Shown one piece after another: positions 6,781 through 14,484 of a stretch of 16,937 nt of DNA. The notes beneath the pieces are model-generated. The model saw only the letters and a list, made by a program, of their open reading frames with translations. It was not told the origin of the DNA and ran no database searches. How positions within the stretch are numbered: position 1 is the first letter of the stretch; every line of letters starts with the position of its first letter. A program made the position numbers and the translations under genes. Origin of the DNA: CAZXNF01 sp050741255 (GTDB lineage: Bacteria; Pseudomonadota; Gammaproteobacteria; Burkholderiales; SG8-41); the NCBI GenBank assembly GCA_050741255.1, contig JBOIEQ010000092.1, positions 1 to 16,937 of the forward strand, read 5' to 3'.

Positions 6781-7573
6781 CCGCTATTTCATCGACCTTA
6801 CGCAACCCGAAATCGCCGCGCAGTTCAAGAAGAACCCGCTGGTCATTCTCCCGGCGGGCAGCGTCGAGCAGCACGGCCCGCATCTGCCGACCGGCACCGA
6901 CATCTACGCGTCCAACGTCATCGGGCACGCCGTCGCGGAACGCATGGACGGCCTCGTGCTGCCCGGCGGGCCGCTCGGGGTCACGCCCATGCACATGCCC
7001 TTCGAGGGCACGATCACGCTGACGCCCGATACTTACCAGCGCGTCGTCACCGAGACCTGCGCCTCCACCGCCCAGCACGGCGCGAAGCGACTGCTGATCC
7101 TCAACTGGCACGAAGGCAACATCCCGTCGCTCGCGATCGCCTCCGAGAAACTGCACCGCGAGCACGGCCTGTCGGTCATCGTCGTCCAGGCGTGCTACGT
7201 GGCGGCGGAGCTCTACGGCCACGACTGCGGCGGCCTCACGCACGGCGGCGAGATCGAGGCGCTGGCGGTGCTGGCCTACCGGCCCGACCTCGTGCACCTG
7301 GACCGCATCGACTACTCGTCCGACCATTCGCAGGGCCGCCAATGGGACAAGCTGCGCCGCACGCGCAGCTACCAGCCTGTGCTGCGCGACATCAAGACCA
7401 TCGCCCCGACCGGCTGGTACGGCGCGCCGGAGCACGCGACCGTCGCCAAGGGCCTGAAGATGCTGAATGACATCGCCGACGCCATCGCGAAGGAATCCAC
7501 CGATCTCTTCCGCCTGCTGGATGAGGCGCAGGGCGGCACGGCGGAGATCAAGCATCTCAAGCTGGCGGGCTAG
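6770..7573 (+). CDS. Creatininase-family amidohydrolase
   Basis: This 267-aa metal-dependent hydrolase belongs to the creatininase family, whose members act on cyclic amides or related bonds. The N-terminal signature PAGSVEQHGPHLPTGTD supplies the metal ligands Glu33, His35 and Asp44. A further histidine sits in NWHEGN (His114), where most members read NGHGGN. HGGEIE (Glu161) matches the usual HAGExE position. The changes around His114 suggest a divergent subfamily. The start is inside the end of the MocA-type gene (11-nt overlap), with CCGGAG about ten bases before the ATG; the longer open frame upstream is the shadow of that gene. The stop codon directly abuts the stop of the convergent lipoprotein gene. 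True creatininase activity is not claimed. Confidence 0.88.
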   Translation: MLPSRYFIDLTQPEIAAQFKKNPLVILPAGSVEQHGPHLPTGTDIYASNVIGHAVAERMDGLVLPGGPLGVTPMHMPFEGTITLTPDTYQRVVTETCASTAQHGAKRLLILNWHEGNIPSLAIASEKLHREHGLSVIVVQACYVAAELYGHDCGGLTHGGEIEALAVLAYRPDLVHLDRIDYSSDHSQGRQWDKLRRTRSYQPVLRDIKTIAPTGWYGAPEHATVAKGLKMLNDIADAIAKESTDLFRLLDEAQGGTAEIKHLKLAG

Positions 7574-8176
7574 CTAGCGGGCCTCCGCATTGGTGACCCA
7601 CGGCCGGTCCGCTGCGGGAACATGGACGACCGCCCGGGGCATGCCCTCGCGCAGGTTCGTCTCGATGAATTGTCTCGCGATCGCATCCACGTCCCCCGGC
7701 ACCGGGGCATAAAACGACATCCGGTATTTCAGCAGTTGCCCGTCCAGGGCGGTGAGATAAGCCAGCGAATCGACCAGTCTCCCGTTGACCTTGTACTGAA
7801 ACGACACGCTTCTGAAATTCTGCCCCGAGATGACGAGGTCGCGCGTCGCTCCTACCTTCAAATCCGTGTAGACGCCGCGGCGCGCGCTCTCCTCGACTGC
7901 CTCGATGATGGAGCGGAAATGCGCCTGGAACTGCGCATCGGCCACTCCCGCCGCCCAGTTCGTCCGCCGCATGGTGTAGACGTAAGCGTCGGTCCAGCCG
8001 ATGGTGCTTTCGTAACGGTAGCTGACGCCGAGCCCCGCCTGCTTGGCCTCGTACGATTGCATGTAGGTATATTTCCAGGCCACCGGCGGGGCCGCCGGCG
8101 CGGTCTCGGTAACGGGCGGGGTGGCCGCGCAGGCGGTGAGCAGCGCGGCAATGATCAAAGGCAGGCAGCGTTTCAT
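7574..8176 (-). CDS. Putative lipoprotein of unknown function
   Basis: This 200-aa protein has a clear lipoprotein signal: positive start MKR, hydrophobic stretch, and lipobox LLTAC with Cys16. A short Ala/Pro/Thr linker follows (to about residue 33), then a soluble domain rich in aromatic residues and beta-prone segments such as AWKYTYMQSYEAK and VSFQYKVNG. I do not recognise the family. Asp follows none of the first positions after Cys16 (Ala-Ala-Thr), so outer-membrane sorting is the default expectation. The ribosome-binding site is weak. The gene is convergent with the creatininase-like gene, stop to stop, with no space between. Confidence 0.75.
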   Translation of the reverse strand: MKRCLPLIIAALLTACAATPPVTETAPAAPPVAWKYTYMQSYEAKQAGLGVSYRYESTIGWTDAYVYTMRRTNWAAGVADAQFQAHFRSIIEAVEESARRGVYTDLKVGATRDLVISGQNFRSVSFQYKVNGRLVDSLAYLTALDGQLLKYRMSFYAPVPGDVDAIARQFIETNLREGMPRAVVHVPAADRPWVTNAEAR

Positions 8177-8267
8177 GTCGGAGGCTTTCCGTTCCAGGCA
8201 CGATCGGCGGGTGCCGGCGCCTCCGTCATCGTAAGGGCATCGCCGCGCTTTGGCGATAGCGGCCCGC

Positions 8268-8298
8268 CCATAAACCGGGATCCGCCCCAGGTTTATGG
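8268..8298 (-). terminator. Candidate hairpin terminator after the DUF2306 gene
   Basis: CCATAAACC at 8268-8276 pairs exactly with GGTTTATGG at 8290-8298 across a 13-base loop. It lies about 34 bases after the stop of the DUF2306 gene. No T-run follows, so an operator or another structured element is possible. The rest of 8177-8331 shows no gene. Confidence 0.4.
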
Positions 8299-8331
8299 AT
8301 GGCGCCGGTGCTCACGATCGCACCTCCGGGC

Positions 8332-8934
8332 TCAACGGGCAGGCGTGCGGACCAACCACAGCTCCGCGACCAGCAGGTTGGGCACCCAGCACAGCCAGGC
8401 AATCACCGGGTACGCCAGTTCGAACGCGATGCCCGACGCTACCGACGCCGGCAACCACAGCCGCAGCGTCACGGCGGCAAAGGTCAGAGCGAAGTTGCGC
8501 ACCATCCAGCGGCGATGGGCGGCGATGTCGCGGGCGCGGATGGCCCGATAGGCGCGCAAGCCCGTATACAGCCAGCCGAGGGCCAGGCAGGCAAAGCCCA
8601 GACGGGCGACCGTCCCGCCATAGGCATGCACCGCCATATACAAGCCCGCAAGGCCGCCGACGAGGACACCCACGCCCAGGTAAAGCCGCCCCGACCAGCG
8701 ATGCAGCGCCGGATGGCGGGCACGCAATGTCGTCGAAAACTGGAACGGGCCGAGCGTCAGCGCGACGGCCGCGGCGAAGACGTGCGCGGTGATGCCCAGA
8801 CGCTGCGCTTCGTACGTCGCGCGCATGTCCGGATGAAGCAGGGCGCCCAGGGGAAGAAACCCGTAGACCGCGAGGGCGTAACCCGTGACGCCGAGCGACA
8901 GGAAGATCAGCGCGAAGAAGCCAGCCCTGCGCAT
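8332..8934 (-). CDS. DUF2306-family integral membrane protein
   Basis: This 200-aa inner-membrane protein has about six hydrophobic helices. An N-terminal helix (residues 4-28) and HVFAAAVALTLGPFQFS are followed by LRARHPALHRWSGRLYLG, the hallmark of the DUF2306 family, and later AHRRWMVRNFALTFAAVTLR. The conserved histidines in the HPALHRW and AHRRWM segments could bind a cofactor, but the function is unknown. The ATG lies 14 bases after the cupin stop and has no clear Shine-Dalgarno sequence. A short hairpin spans the junction, so translation may depend on the upstream gene. It is the last gene of the unit cupin to DUF2306. Confidence 0.85.
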   Translation of the reverse strand: MRRAGFFALIFLSLGVTGYALAVYGFLPLGALLHPDMRATYEAQRLGITAHVFAAAVALTLGPFQFSTTLRARHPALHRWSGRLYLGVGVLVGGLAGLYMAVHAYGGTVARLGFACLALGWLYTGLRAYRAIRARDIAAHRRWMVRNFALTFAAVTLRLWLPASVASGIAFELAYPVIAWLCWVPNLLVAELWLVRTPAR

Positions 8935-8949
8935 AGCGTCTCAGACGCT
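8935..8949. repeat. Perfect 6-bp hairpin at the cupin/DUF2306 junction
   Basis: AGCGTC-TCA-GACGCT pairs completely around a three-base loop. It fills the 14-base space and touches the cupin stop codon, ending right next to the DUF2306 start codon. It may modulate translation of the second gene. Confidence 0.45.
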
Positions 8950-9278
8950 CAATCGACGATGAACAACTTCGCCCCCACCGCGGTGTAAGAGCGATGCGCC
9001 TCGGCGCCGTCGGCTACCTGGTAACTCATGCCGGATTTGAGGATGAAGGTGCGACCGTCCTTCAACTCGGTATGCAGCTCGCCTTCCAGGCACAGCAGGA
9101 TGTGGCCCTTGTCGCACCAGTGATCGGCAAGGTAACCCGGCGTGTACTCGACCATCCGCACGCGGATAGTGCCGAAGTCCCGGCTGCGCCAGTAGGCCAG
9201 GCCTGTCTCGCCGGCATGCTCGGTTGGAGTCACGCACGACCAATCCGTCGTACCGAAAGGAATTTCTGACATTTGCAT
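8949..9278 (-). CDS. DHCW-motif cupin-fold protein
   Basis: This 109-aa single-domain cupin carries the DHW-C block ADHWCDKGHILLCLEGEL and a second part GRTFILKSGMSYQVADG. The motif matches the small cupin group named for its DHCW-like sequence. His residues in DHW and KGH would be the metal ligands; the substrate is unknown. The frame is open upstream to 9374, but the ATG at 9278 is preferred: GGGAG lies about seven bases before it, and the upstream extension has no cupin character and would give an odd hydrophobic leader. The gene is followed closely by the DUF2306 gene. Confidence 0.82.
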   Translation of the reverse strand: MQMSEIPFGTTDWSCVTPTEHAGETGLAYWRSRDFGTIRVRMVEYTPGYLADHWCDKGHILLCLEGELHTELKDGRTFILKSGMSYQVADGAEAHRSYTAVGAKLFIVD

Positions 9279-9377
9279 AATGGAACTCCCGATCAGGCAG
9301 CAACCAAACGCTATCAACAAACAACCGAGATGACCGTGTACGTCCTGGCGATTCGTCAGCAAATGCAGCGCCAATAC

Positions 9378-9923
9378 TTAATGCCAGAATTCTCCATATA
9401 TGCGCGTGGTCTGCTGCATGCCCCCTGCCGCAGTACGCGAATGCCATAACAATACTCCCGCCCACAACACAACGCCGATCTCCAGCGCAAACGACCAGTG
9501 CAGCAGGAAGTTTACCCACCAGGGCTTGTACAGACTGGGCACGGTAAACAGCGCATAGGACCGGTCGACCCACGGCGCGAACCACCAGATGTCGCCCACG
9601 ATGCTGTCCAGCAGCAGGTGCAGCATGCCGTTGATCGCGAACACCACGCCCAGCGCGGGAAACGATTGTCGCGACGCCCTCAGCAGCCAGAGCGTCATCG
9701 CGCCGAGTACGACGATCCAGACGACAGGGTAGTGACTCCAGTAGGTATGGTGATGGTGTTGCCGGCCGTCGACCAGATGGAAGTAGAGCATGTCGAGGTC
9801 CGGCGCGATGGAGCCCAGCATGCCCGCCGCGATGAACGCGCGCCGCGAACACCCGTAGCGTTTGAAGCGGCCGCACAGCAGCCGCGAACAGAGGTAACCC
9901 GCGGGAAGATGGGCGATGATCAT
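9378..9923 (-). CDS. YdjM-like membrane-bound metal-dependent hydrolase
   Basis: This 181-aa multi-helix membrane protein matches the YdjM family (LexA-binding inner-membrane putative hydrolase). Family-typical histidine and aspartate sites are visible: MIIAHLPAGY at the N-terminus, GSIAPDLDMLYFH, HHHHTYWSH and HLLLDSIVGDIWW. Four to five hydrophobic segments follow the usual order. The role is unknown; some relatives are tied to the SOS response in E. coli. It lies 13 bases after the SH3b-like gene on the same strand and is probably co-transcribed with it. The ribosome-binding site is weak. The 99 bases to the cupin gene show nothing clear. Confidence 0.8.
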   Translation of the reverse strand: MIIAHLPAGYLCSRLLCGRFKRYGCSRRAFIAAGMLGSIAPDLDMLYFHLVDGRQHHHHTYWSHYPVVWIVVLGAMTLWLLRASRQSFPALGVVFAINGMLHLLLDSIVGDIWWFAPWVDRSYALFTVPSLYKPWWVNFLLHWSFALEIGVVLWAGVLLWHSRTAAGGMQQTTRIYGEFWH

Positions 9924-9936
9924 GTGCAGCCACCGC

Positions 9937-11415
9937 TCAGCGCAAACTCAGCGTCTGCCGCTTCCACGCCGGGTCCTGCCAGCGCTGGAACGCGCCGAGG
10001 ATGGTCGGGTCGGAGGCCTGCCGTTCGGGCGTCAGCGTGTCGAGACGCACCAGCTCGAAATTGCGCAGGTATTTGCCCTCACCACTCGCTTCGCGCGCCA
10101 CCAGCATCTGCCGGCCGCCGGGCACCCAGCCCGCGAATTCCGCATAGCCAACGTCGGGACTCGTCGCCGCCGGCGGCAGCACACTGATGGTCCAGCCGTC
10201 GCTCGCCTTGCGGAACACCCAGAGCTCGCGCCAGGTGTCGGTCTGCTGCACGGCCACGGCCAGCGCATTGCCTTCGCGGTTCAGTGTGGCGGAGCCCGCC
10301 CACACGATGCCCCAGGTGCAGCGCTTCACGAGCGGGTTCTGCGCGTCGCGCTTCGCATCCGTCAGCAGCAGACAGGTTTCGCCCGGCTGCCCGGGCACGG
10401 TGACGATAGTGGTGCTGCGAGCACTCGCGGGGGCCGTCGGCGCAGCGGCCCAGCGTGACGCATTGACCCGCATCGCCGCGTCGGCGTAGCTGCGTGCATC
10501 GTCGTCGGTCAGGTCGGCCTTGGTGACACCGGCCAGCGCCGTCAGCGCCTGGGCCGCCGCCACGTCCGCGGGTTCGCCCTTGCGCGCGCGCTGGTAGGCA
10601 AGGCTGCTCCAGACACTGGCGCGCCGCATGAGCACGCGGTTGCGCAGATACACCGGCAGGAGCGCCACGTCCACTTTTTCCAGCACTTCGGCACGCCACT
10701 CGTCGAGCGTGTAGCGTGCCGGCGGCCGCAGGTCCGGATCCACGCATTCCTGGCGGGTCAGCGCGAGCACGGCGCGGGCCCGCTGCTCCGGATGAGAACG
10801 CATCGCCAGCACGCGGCGGAAGGCATCGCCTTCGTAGCAGATCTGCATGCGCCCCGCGCGCTCGATGTTCGCGAACTTGATGCCGTAGCGTGCCGCGACT
10901 TCCAGGTGCGCGGACAACTGCGCGTCCGCGGCCTTGCTTCGCGCGACATTGGCCGACGCGCGCCGCGCCAGCCGGTCGGCAAAGATGCCCAGTGCGTCCA
11001 GGGCGACGACGCCCGCGTCGCTGTTCAACACCTCCGCGGGCGCCGCCTGGATGTAGGCGGCGACGAGACCGATACCCAGCGCCTCGGCCCCTGGCGTTTC
11101 ACGCACGAAGCGGATGACCGCCAGCAGATCGGGGGCCTCGCCCGGCGTCAGGTCAAGCCGCCGCACCTGGCTCGCGCGGACGAAGCCGCCACGCTCACGC
11201 CGGTAGTCCCAGACCTGCAGGTAGTCCATGCGCTCGGCGCGCACTTCGACCACTTCGCCCTGCCACAGCACGGCCTGCTGCTGCGCCGCGTCGCGCGGCG
11301 CAGCACGCAGCGCGATCTGGTCTTGCACGATGATGGCGGTACCCGCGGTTACCGGATTGGCCGCACCCGCAGCCGTCGCGAGCAGGATGAGCAGACTGCC
11401 GAGCGCCGCGCGCAT
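9937..11415 (-). CDS. Secreted protein with N-terminal SH3b-like domain, unknown function
   Basis: This 492-aa protein has a signal peptide (residues 1-18, ending TAAGA|A). An SH3b-like segment at about 25-90 (QDQIALRAAPRD, VLWQGEVVEVRAE, YLQVWDYRRERGGFVRASQV) may bind cell wall. A helical middle region (90-330) and a C-terminal part with beta-propeller-like stretches such as GNALAVAVQQTDTWRELWVF follow. I recognise no full-length family. The ATG at 11415 is chosen because GGGGAG lies about eight bases upstream; a GTG at 11421 overlaps the SPFH stop and has poor spacing. The gene begins directly after the SPFH gene and should be translated from the same message. The periplasmic SH3b protein, SPFH protein and CreD-like protein together suggest an envelope-related role. 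Confidence 0.75.
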   Translation of the reverse strand: MRAALGSLLILLATAAGAANPVTAGTAIIVQDQIALRAAPRDAAQQQAVLWQGEVVEVRAERMDYLQVWDYRRERGGFVRASQVRRLDLTPGEAPDLLAVIRFVRETPGAEALGIGLVAAYIQAAPAEVLNSDAGVVALDALGIFADRLARRASANVARSKAADAQLSAHLEVAARYGIKFANIERAGRMQICYEGDAFRRVLAMRSHPEQRARAVLALTRQECVDPDLRPPARYTLDEWRAEVLEKVDVALLPVYLRNRVLMRRASVWSSLAYQRARKGEPADVAAAQALTALAGVTKADLTDDDARSYADAAMRVNASRWAAAPTAPASARSTTIVTVPGQPGETCLLLTDAKRDAQNPLVKRCTWGIVWAGSATLNREGNALAVAVQQTDTWRELWVFRKASDGWTISVLPPAATSPDVGYAEFAGWVPGGRQMLVAREASGEGKYLRNFELVRLDTLTPERQASDPTILGAFQRWQDPAWKRQTLSLR

Positions 11416-11417
11416 GA

Positions 11418-12683
11418 TCACTTCTCCCCTTTCGCGGCGGGCTCGCCCGTACCCAGGCTCGCGGTGCGCTTCGGCCCGCCCAGCAGGTTGGCGCCGATAA
11501 AACTGCCGTCAGTCGGCGCCGGCGCAATGATGACCTGCACCTTGTCGGACAGCTTGTCGGCCAGTGCCTTCTGGATCAACAGCGGATGCCGGCTGACCAG
11601 CGCACCCTCGCGCTCCATCTGCTCGGCGTTGGCCTTGCCCACGCGATCGAGGCGATACGCCTCGGCATCCGCCAGCTTCTGGCGTGCGTCGGCTTCGCCG
11701 CCCGCTTCGACGCGCCTGGCCTGCGCGCTGCCTTCCGCCACCCGGATGCGCGCCACCTTGTCGGCCTCGGCCTCAAGCTGGCGCTGCTCGATCTGGCGCT
11801 GCTTGAACGGCAGCACGTGCTTCATGGCTTCTTCCTGGCCCTTGGCGGCGATGACCTGCTCGCGCGCGGAGGCCTCGGCGGCTTTCTCGCGGCGCACTTT
11901 CTCGGCCTCGCCATCCAGCGCCATTTCCTGCACGCGCTTGTCTTTCAGCTCCAGCGTGTAGCGCATTTTCTCCGTGGCCAGTTCCTCGGCGAGCAAGCCG
12001 TCCATGCGTCGCCGGTAGTCGGCGGGCAGGTCCACCTTGCCCATCTGCACGGCGCGCAGCATCACGCCGTCCGCCGCCAGCTTGGGCTTCAGTTCGGCCT
12101 CGATGGCCGCCTGGATCTCGGCGCGCTTGGTCGAGAAGATCTCGCGCACGGTGTAACGGGCGAAAGTCTTGTAGATCACGCCCTGCACCGCCGGTTCGAC
12201 GATCTCGCCGCCGATATCGTCGGGCAGACTCTTCGACAGCGCGGCCACCTTCGCGGGATCGAGCGCGTAGCGCACGGAGATGTCCACGCCCAGCGACAGT
12301 CCCTCGACGGATTGCAGCGGGGCCGCGCCTTCGGCACGGCTGATCCCCTCCGGCCGGTAGGTCTGGTCGCGCAGGGTATACACGCGCAGGTCATGCACGC
12401 CGGGAATGACCAGGACGCTGCCGTCCCGCCATTCGCTCACGCCGCCGGTGAGCCGGTTCAGCCGGACGCCAACTTCGCCACGGTCCACGCTGTGCATCGG
12501 CGGGTGCTGGTAGAGCAGGTAGCCGGCCGCGCCCATGACGCCCAGCATCACGAGCGTGCCCTTCGCACCGGCGAGCCCCGACAGGGCGCGCCCTGTCACG
12601 GCACCCGCGCTGCCCACCGCCACCGCGGGCTTTGCGAGCCATGTCCGCAGCGATTGCGACACATCCTTGAAACGATTCCACAT
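11418..12683 (-). CDS. SPFH/band-7 (prohibitin/flotillin-like) membrane protein
   Basis: This 421-aa protein is anchored by one N-terminal helix (about residues 43-60, LVMLGVMGAAGYLLYQH). The SPFH domain follows (about 65-260), with GEVGVRLNRLTGG, VLVIPGVHDLRVY, LSLGVDISVRYALDP and FARYTVREIFSTKR. A long charged coiled coil (about 265-380) contains EKVRREKAAEASAREQ and RRVEAGGEADARQKLADAEA. The protein should form ring- or scaffold-like assemblies at the inner membrane. The ATG at 12683 has AAAGGA eight bases upstream; an ATG at 12692 would overlap that site. The gene lies 51 bases after the CreD-like gene and directly before the SH3b-like gene. An HflK/HflC role is unlikely because no second subunit or FtsH is present. 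Confidence 0.87.
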   Translation of the reverse strand: MWNRFKDVSQSLRTWLAKPAVAVGSAGAVTGRALSGLAGAKGTLVMLGVMGAAGYLLYQHPPMHSVDRGEVGVRLNRLTGGVSEWRDGSVLVIPGVHDLRVYTLRDQTYRPEGISRAEGAAPLQSVEGLSLGVDISVRYALDPAKVAALSKSLPDDIGGEIVEPAVQGVIYKTFARYTVREIFSTKRAEIQAAIEAELKPKLAADGVMLRAVQMGKVDLPADYRRRMDGLLAEELATEKMRYTLELKDKRVQEMALDGEAEKVRREKAAEASAREQVIAAKGQEEAMKHVLPFKQRQIEQRQLEAEADKVARIRVAEGSAQARRVEAGGEADARQKLADAEAYRLDRVGKANAEQMEREGALVSRHPLLIQKALADKLSDKVQVIIAPAPTDGSFIGANLLGGPKRTASLGTGEPAAKGEK

Positions 12684-12734
12684 GATGATCATCCTTTGCC
12701 CGGTGATTGAATAAGTGTTGAGAACTGCATGGTG

Positions 12735-13982
12735 TTAAACCGTACGGACGCTCGGCAGGCCCGAAAATACCGCCCGCCAGTCCACCTTCGCGGTGGCCTG
12801 CATCAGAACGAACAAGGTCACGATCGCGCCGATGGTGATCGCGAGCCCCGTCAGGCCCCTGAAGAAGAAGGCGTAGGAAAACAGCACCAGATACACGAGC
12901 TGAGCCGTCCCCGCCGCGAAGAACGCGAAACGGGGGCCGAGCACGAGGCGCAGGTAGCTGACCGTCAGCGCGAGGGAAGTCACCGCGGCGATGCCGAAGG
13001 CCAGATGGATGTCTACCTGGTCGGCAAGGTAGGCGAACAGCAGGTGGAACGCGAAGAACGCGGCCGCCAGAAAGAAGAAGTGCATCGGGTGCAACTCGAT
13101 CCCGCGCACGACGCCGATCGTCAGCAGCACCACGATGAAGAAAAACAGCGAGACCGGCGCAAAGGTCGCGATCTGGCTCGCCAGCGGGCCTGGCTGCAGC
13201 TTCTCCGGCATCAGCAGCGCGATGTTCACGCCGGACACGAGCCGGCGGTACTCCCATTTGAGCAGCCAGCCGCCGTCCTGTCGCACCTTGCTGCCGGGCG
13301 AGATGCCGTCGTCCGGGAAATCGATCGCATCGAAGTCCGTGGCGAGCGCCAGCCGGAAGTTGCGGACCTCGGCGACACCGCTGCCGAAGCTGTAGCTCCA
13401 GCGCTCCAGCCCCTGGCTGCGATAGCCGACGCGCAGGGTCACGCGCTCCCCCGGCGCCAGCAGCACGCGGCCGGTGATGCGGTCATCGGCGGGCGCGAGC
13501 GGCGCCAGCCACGGTTTGCCGGCCAGTTCGAACCGCAGGTCGTCGAACACCGCGCGGCGGGCCGGGAACGGCAGGGCGATGTCCACCTCGCGGCTGGCGC
13601 CGCTCACGTTCACAATGTCGTATTCGGCGTCGAGCGTGACGCCGTAGGTGGAGTACCACAGCAACCCCTTCTGCCGCGGCGCGAGGGCGAGGCCGACGCG
13701 GATGTCGCTGCGCTCGACCGGCAGCACGTGCCGGATGCGCTCCTCGACCGTCCGCTGCACTTTCTTGCCGTCTTCCGTTTTCTCCACGGTGCGCGCGACT
13801 TTCTCCGTCCACGCCGCCTCCGGCGGCAACTGGGTCTGCGGTGCGCCCCACAGCGATTCGACGCGCGAGCGCAGGTTGTTGTCGGCGCTGTGCGTGCGGG
13901 TGTAGGTGGCGCCGGCCAGCACGAACCAGGCGATGGACGTGCAGCCGAAGATGAAGCCGATGGCGAGCAGGCGTTTGATCAT
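12735..13982 (-). CDS. CreD-like inner-membrane protein
   Basis: This 415-aa protein has an N-terminal helix (residues 5-24) and a large periplasmic beta-rich part (about 25-250) that includes LLWYSTYGVTLDAEYDIVNV. Five or so helices follow, beginning at PVSLFFFIVVLLTIGVVRG and passing ELHPMHFFFLAAAFFAFHLL. This order is the layout of CreD, which in E. coli is controlled by the CreBC two-component system; the helix region resembles CreD best, and the match is by memory. The sequence is somewhat short for CreD (about 450 aa). The start has GAAGGA five bases upstream. It is followed by the SPFH gene. A response regulator and kinase lie divergently upstream, which supports a Cre-like regulatory link but does not prove it. 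Confidence 0.65.
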   Translation of the reverse strand: MIKRLLAIGFIFGCTSIAWFVLAGATYTRTHSADNNLRSRVESLWGAPQTQLPPEAAWTEKVARTVEKTEDGKKVQRTVEERIRHVLPVERSDIRVGLALAPRQKGLLWYSTYGVTLDAEYDIVNVSGASREVDIALPFPARRAVFDDLRFELAGKPWLAPLAPADDRITGRVLLAPGERVTLRVGYRSQGLERWSYSFGSGVAEVRNFRLALATDFDAIDFPDDGISPGSKVRQDGGWLLKWEYRRLVSGVNIALLMPEKLQPGPLASQIATFAPVSLFFFIVVLLTIGVVRGIELHPMHFFFLAAAFFAFHLLFAYLADQVDIHLAFGIAAVTSLALTVSYLRLVLGPRFAFFAAGTAQLVYLVLFSYAFFFRGLTGLAITIGAIVTLFVLMQATAKVDWRAVFSGLPSVRTV

Positions 13983-14097
13983 GACTGTCCTTCAGGGGTT
14001 AATGGCCAAATGCACGCGAGGCGCTCCGGGCCAGGGGCTGGGGACCGGCACGCCCGTGCCGCGTAGGGAGTCATGGATTCCACACAAAGCCCCAGCC

Positions 14098-14127
14098 ACC
14101 GGCCCGCAGCGCCCTGCTGCGGCCGGT
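14098..14127 (-). terminator. GC-rich hairpin after the 51-aa gene
   Basis: ACCGGCC-GCAGC on the minus strand pairs with GCTGC-G-GGCCGGT around an AGGGC loop, with one bulged G, directly after the stop of the small gene. No strong T-run follows. It may partly terminate or process the transcript before the CreD-like gene. A second small hairpin (GGCACG/CGTGCC) lies at 14047-14060. Confidence 0.45.
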
Positions 14128-14128
14128 C

Positions 14129-14284
14129 TCAAGCCGTGATCGCCGCGAGGCTCGCCACCAGCACGGCCGCCGTGCAGGCCGTCGCCAGTCCGGCCGCCAG
14201 TGCGCACGCCGACAGCCACAGCATTTCCCCGACCACCCGCCGTGTGCTGACCGCCAGTACCGCCGCCTTCGCCTGGGTTTGCAT
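14129..14284 (-). CDS. Small hydrophobic membrane peptide, 51 aa
   Basis: The sequence opens with MQTQAKAAVLAVSTRRVVGE, then MLWLSACALAAGLATACTAA and VLVASLAAITA. One long or two short transmembrane helices span about residues 21-50, with a positively charged N-terminal part. GGGAG lies six bases before the ATG, a good site, and a hairpin follows the stop. I do not recognise a family. It lies between the response-regulator promoter region and the CreD-like gene, on the same strand as the latter, so it may be the first gene of that unit. It could be a small regulatory membrane protein. It is below common gene-calling size limits. Confidence 0.6.
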   Translation of the reverse strand: MQTQAKAAVLAVSTRRVVGEMLWLSACALAAGLATACTAAVLVASLAAITA

Positions 14285-14484
14285 CTCGTTCTCCCTTTGC
14301 TTGCCGCGGGACCATCCCTTGGCACGACGTCATTGCAACGCCCGGGGATGGCCCTGCAAGGGAGGAAAGGGGAAAGACGCCGGTCAATTGTGGCGGGAAG
14401 ATGGCAAGCGGCCCGCTGTCCGTGCGCAGCGGCGGGGGTCCGGTATAGTCACCGCGTCATTGAAACAGGCAGCGAAAACCCGCC

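Noticed and set aside
9279..9374. N-terminal extension of the cupin protein
   Set aside because: No ribosome-binding site at 9374, no cupin character; the ATG at 9278 has GGGAG at good spacing and gives the usual family length.
12729..14066. Long plus-strand open frame opposite the CreD-like gene
   Set aside because: Composition is typical of antisense frames in high-GC genes, no domain is seen, and the minus-strand gene has clear membrane helices and a ribosome-binding site.
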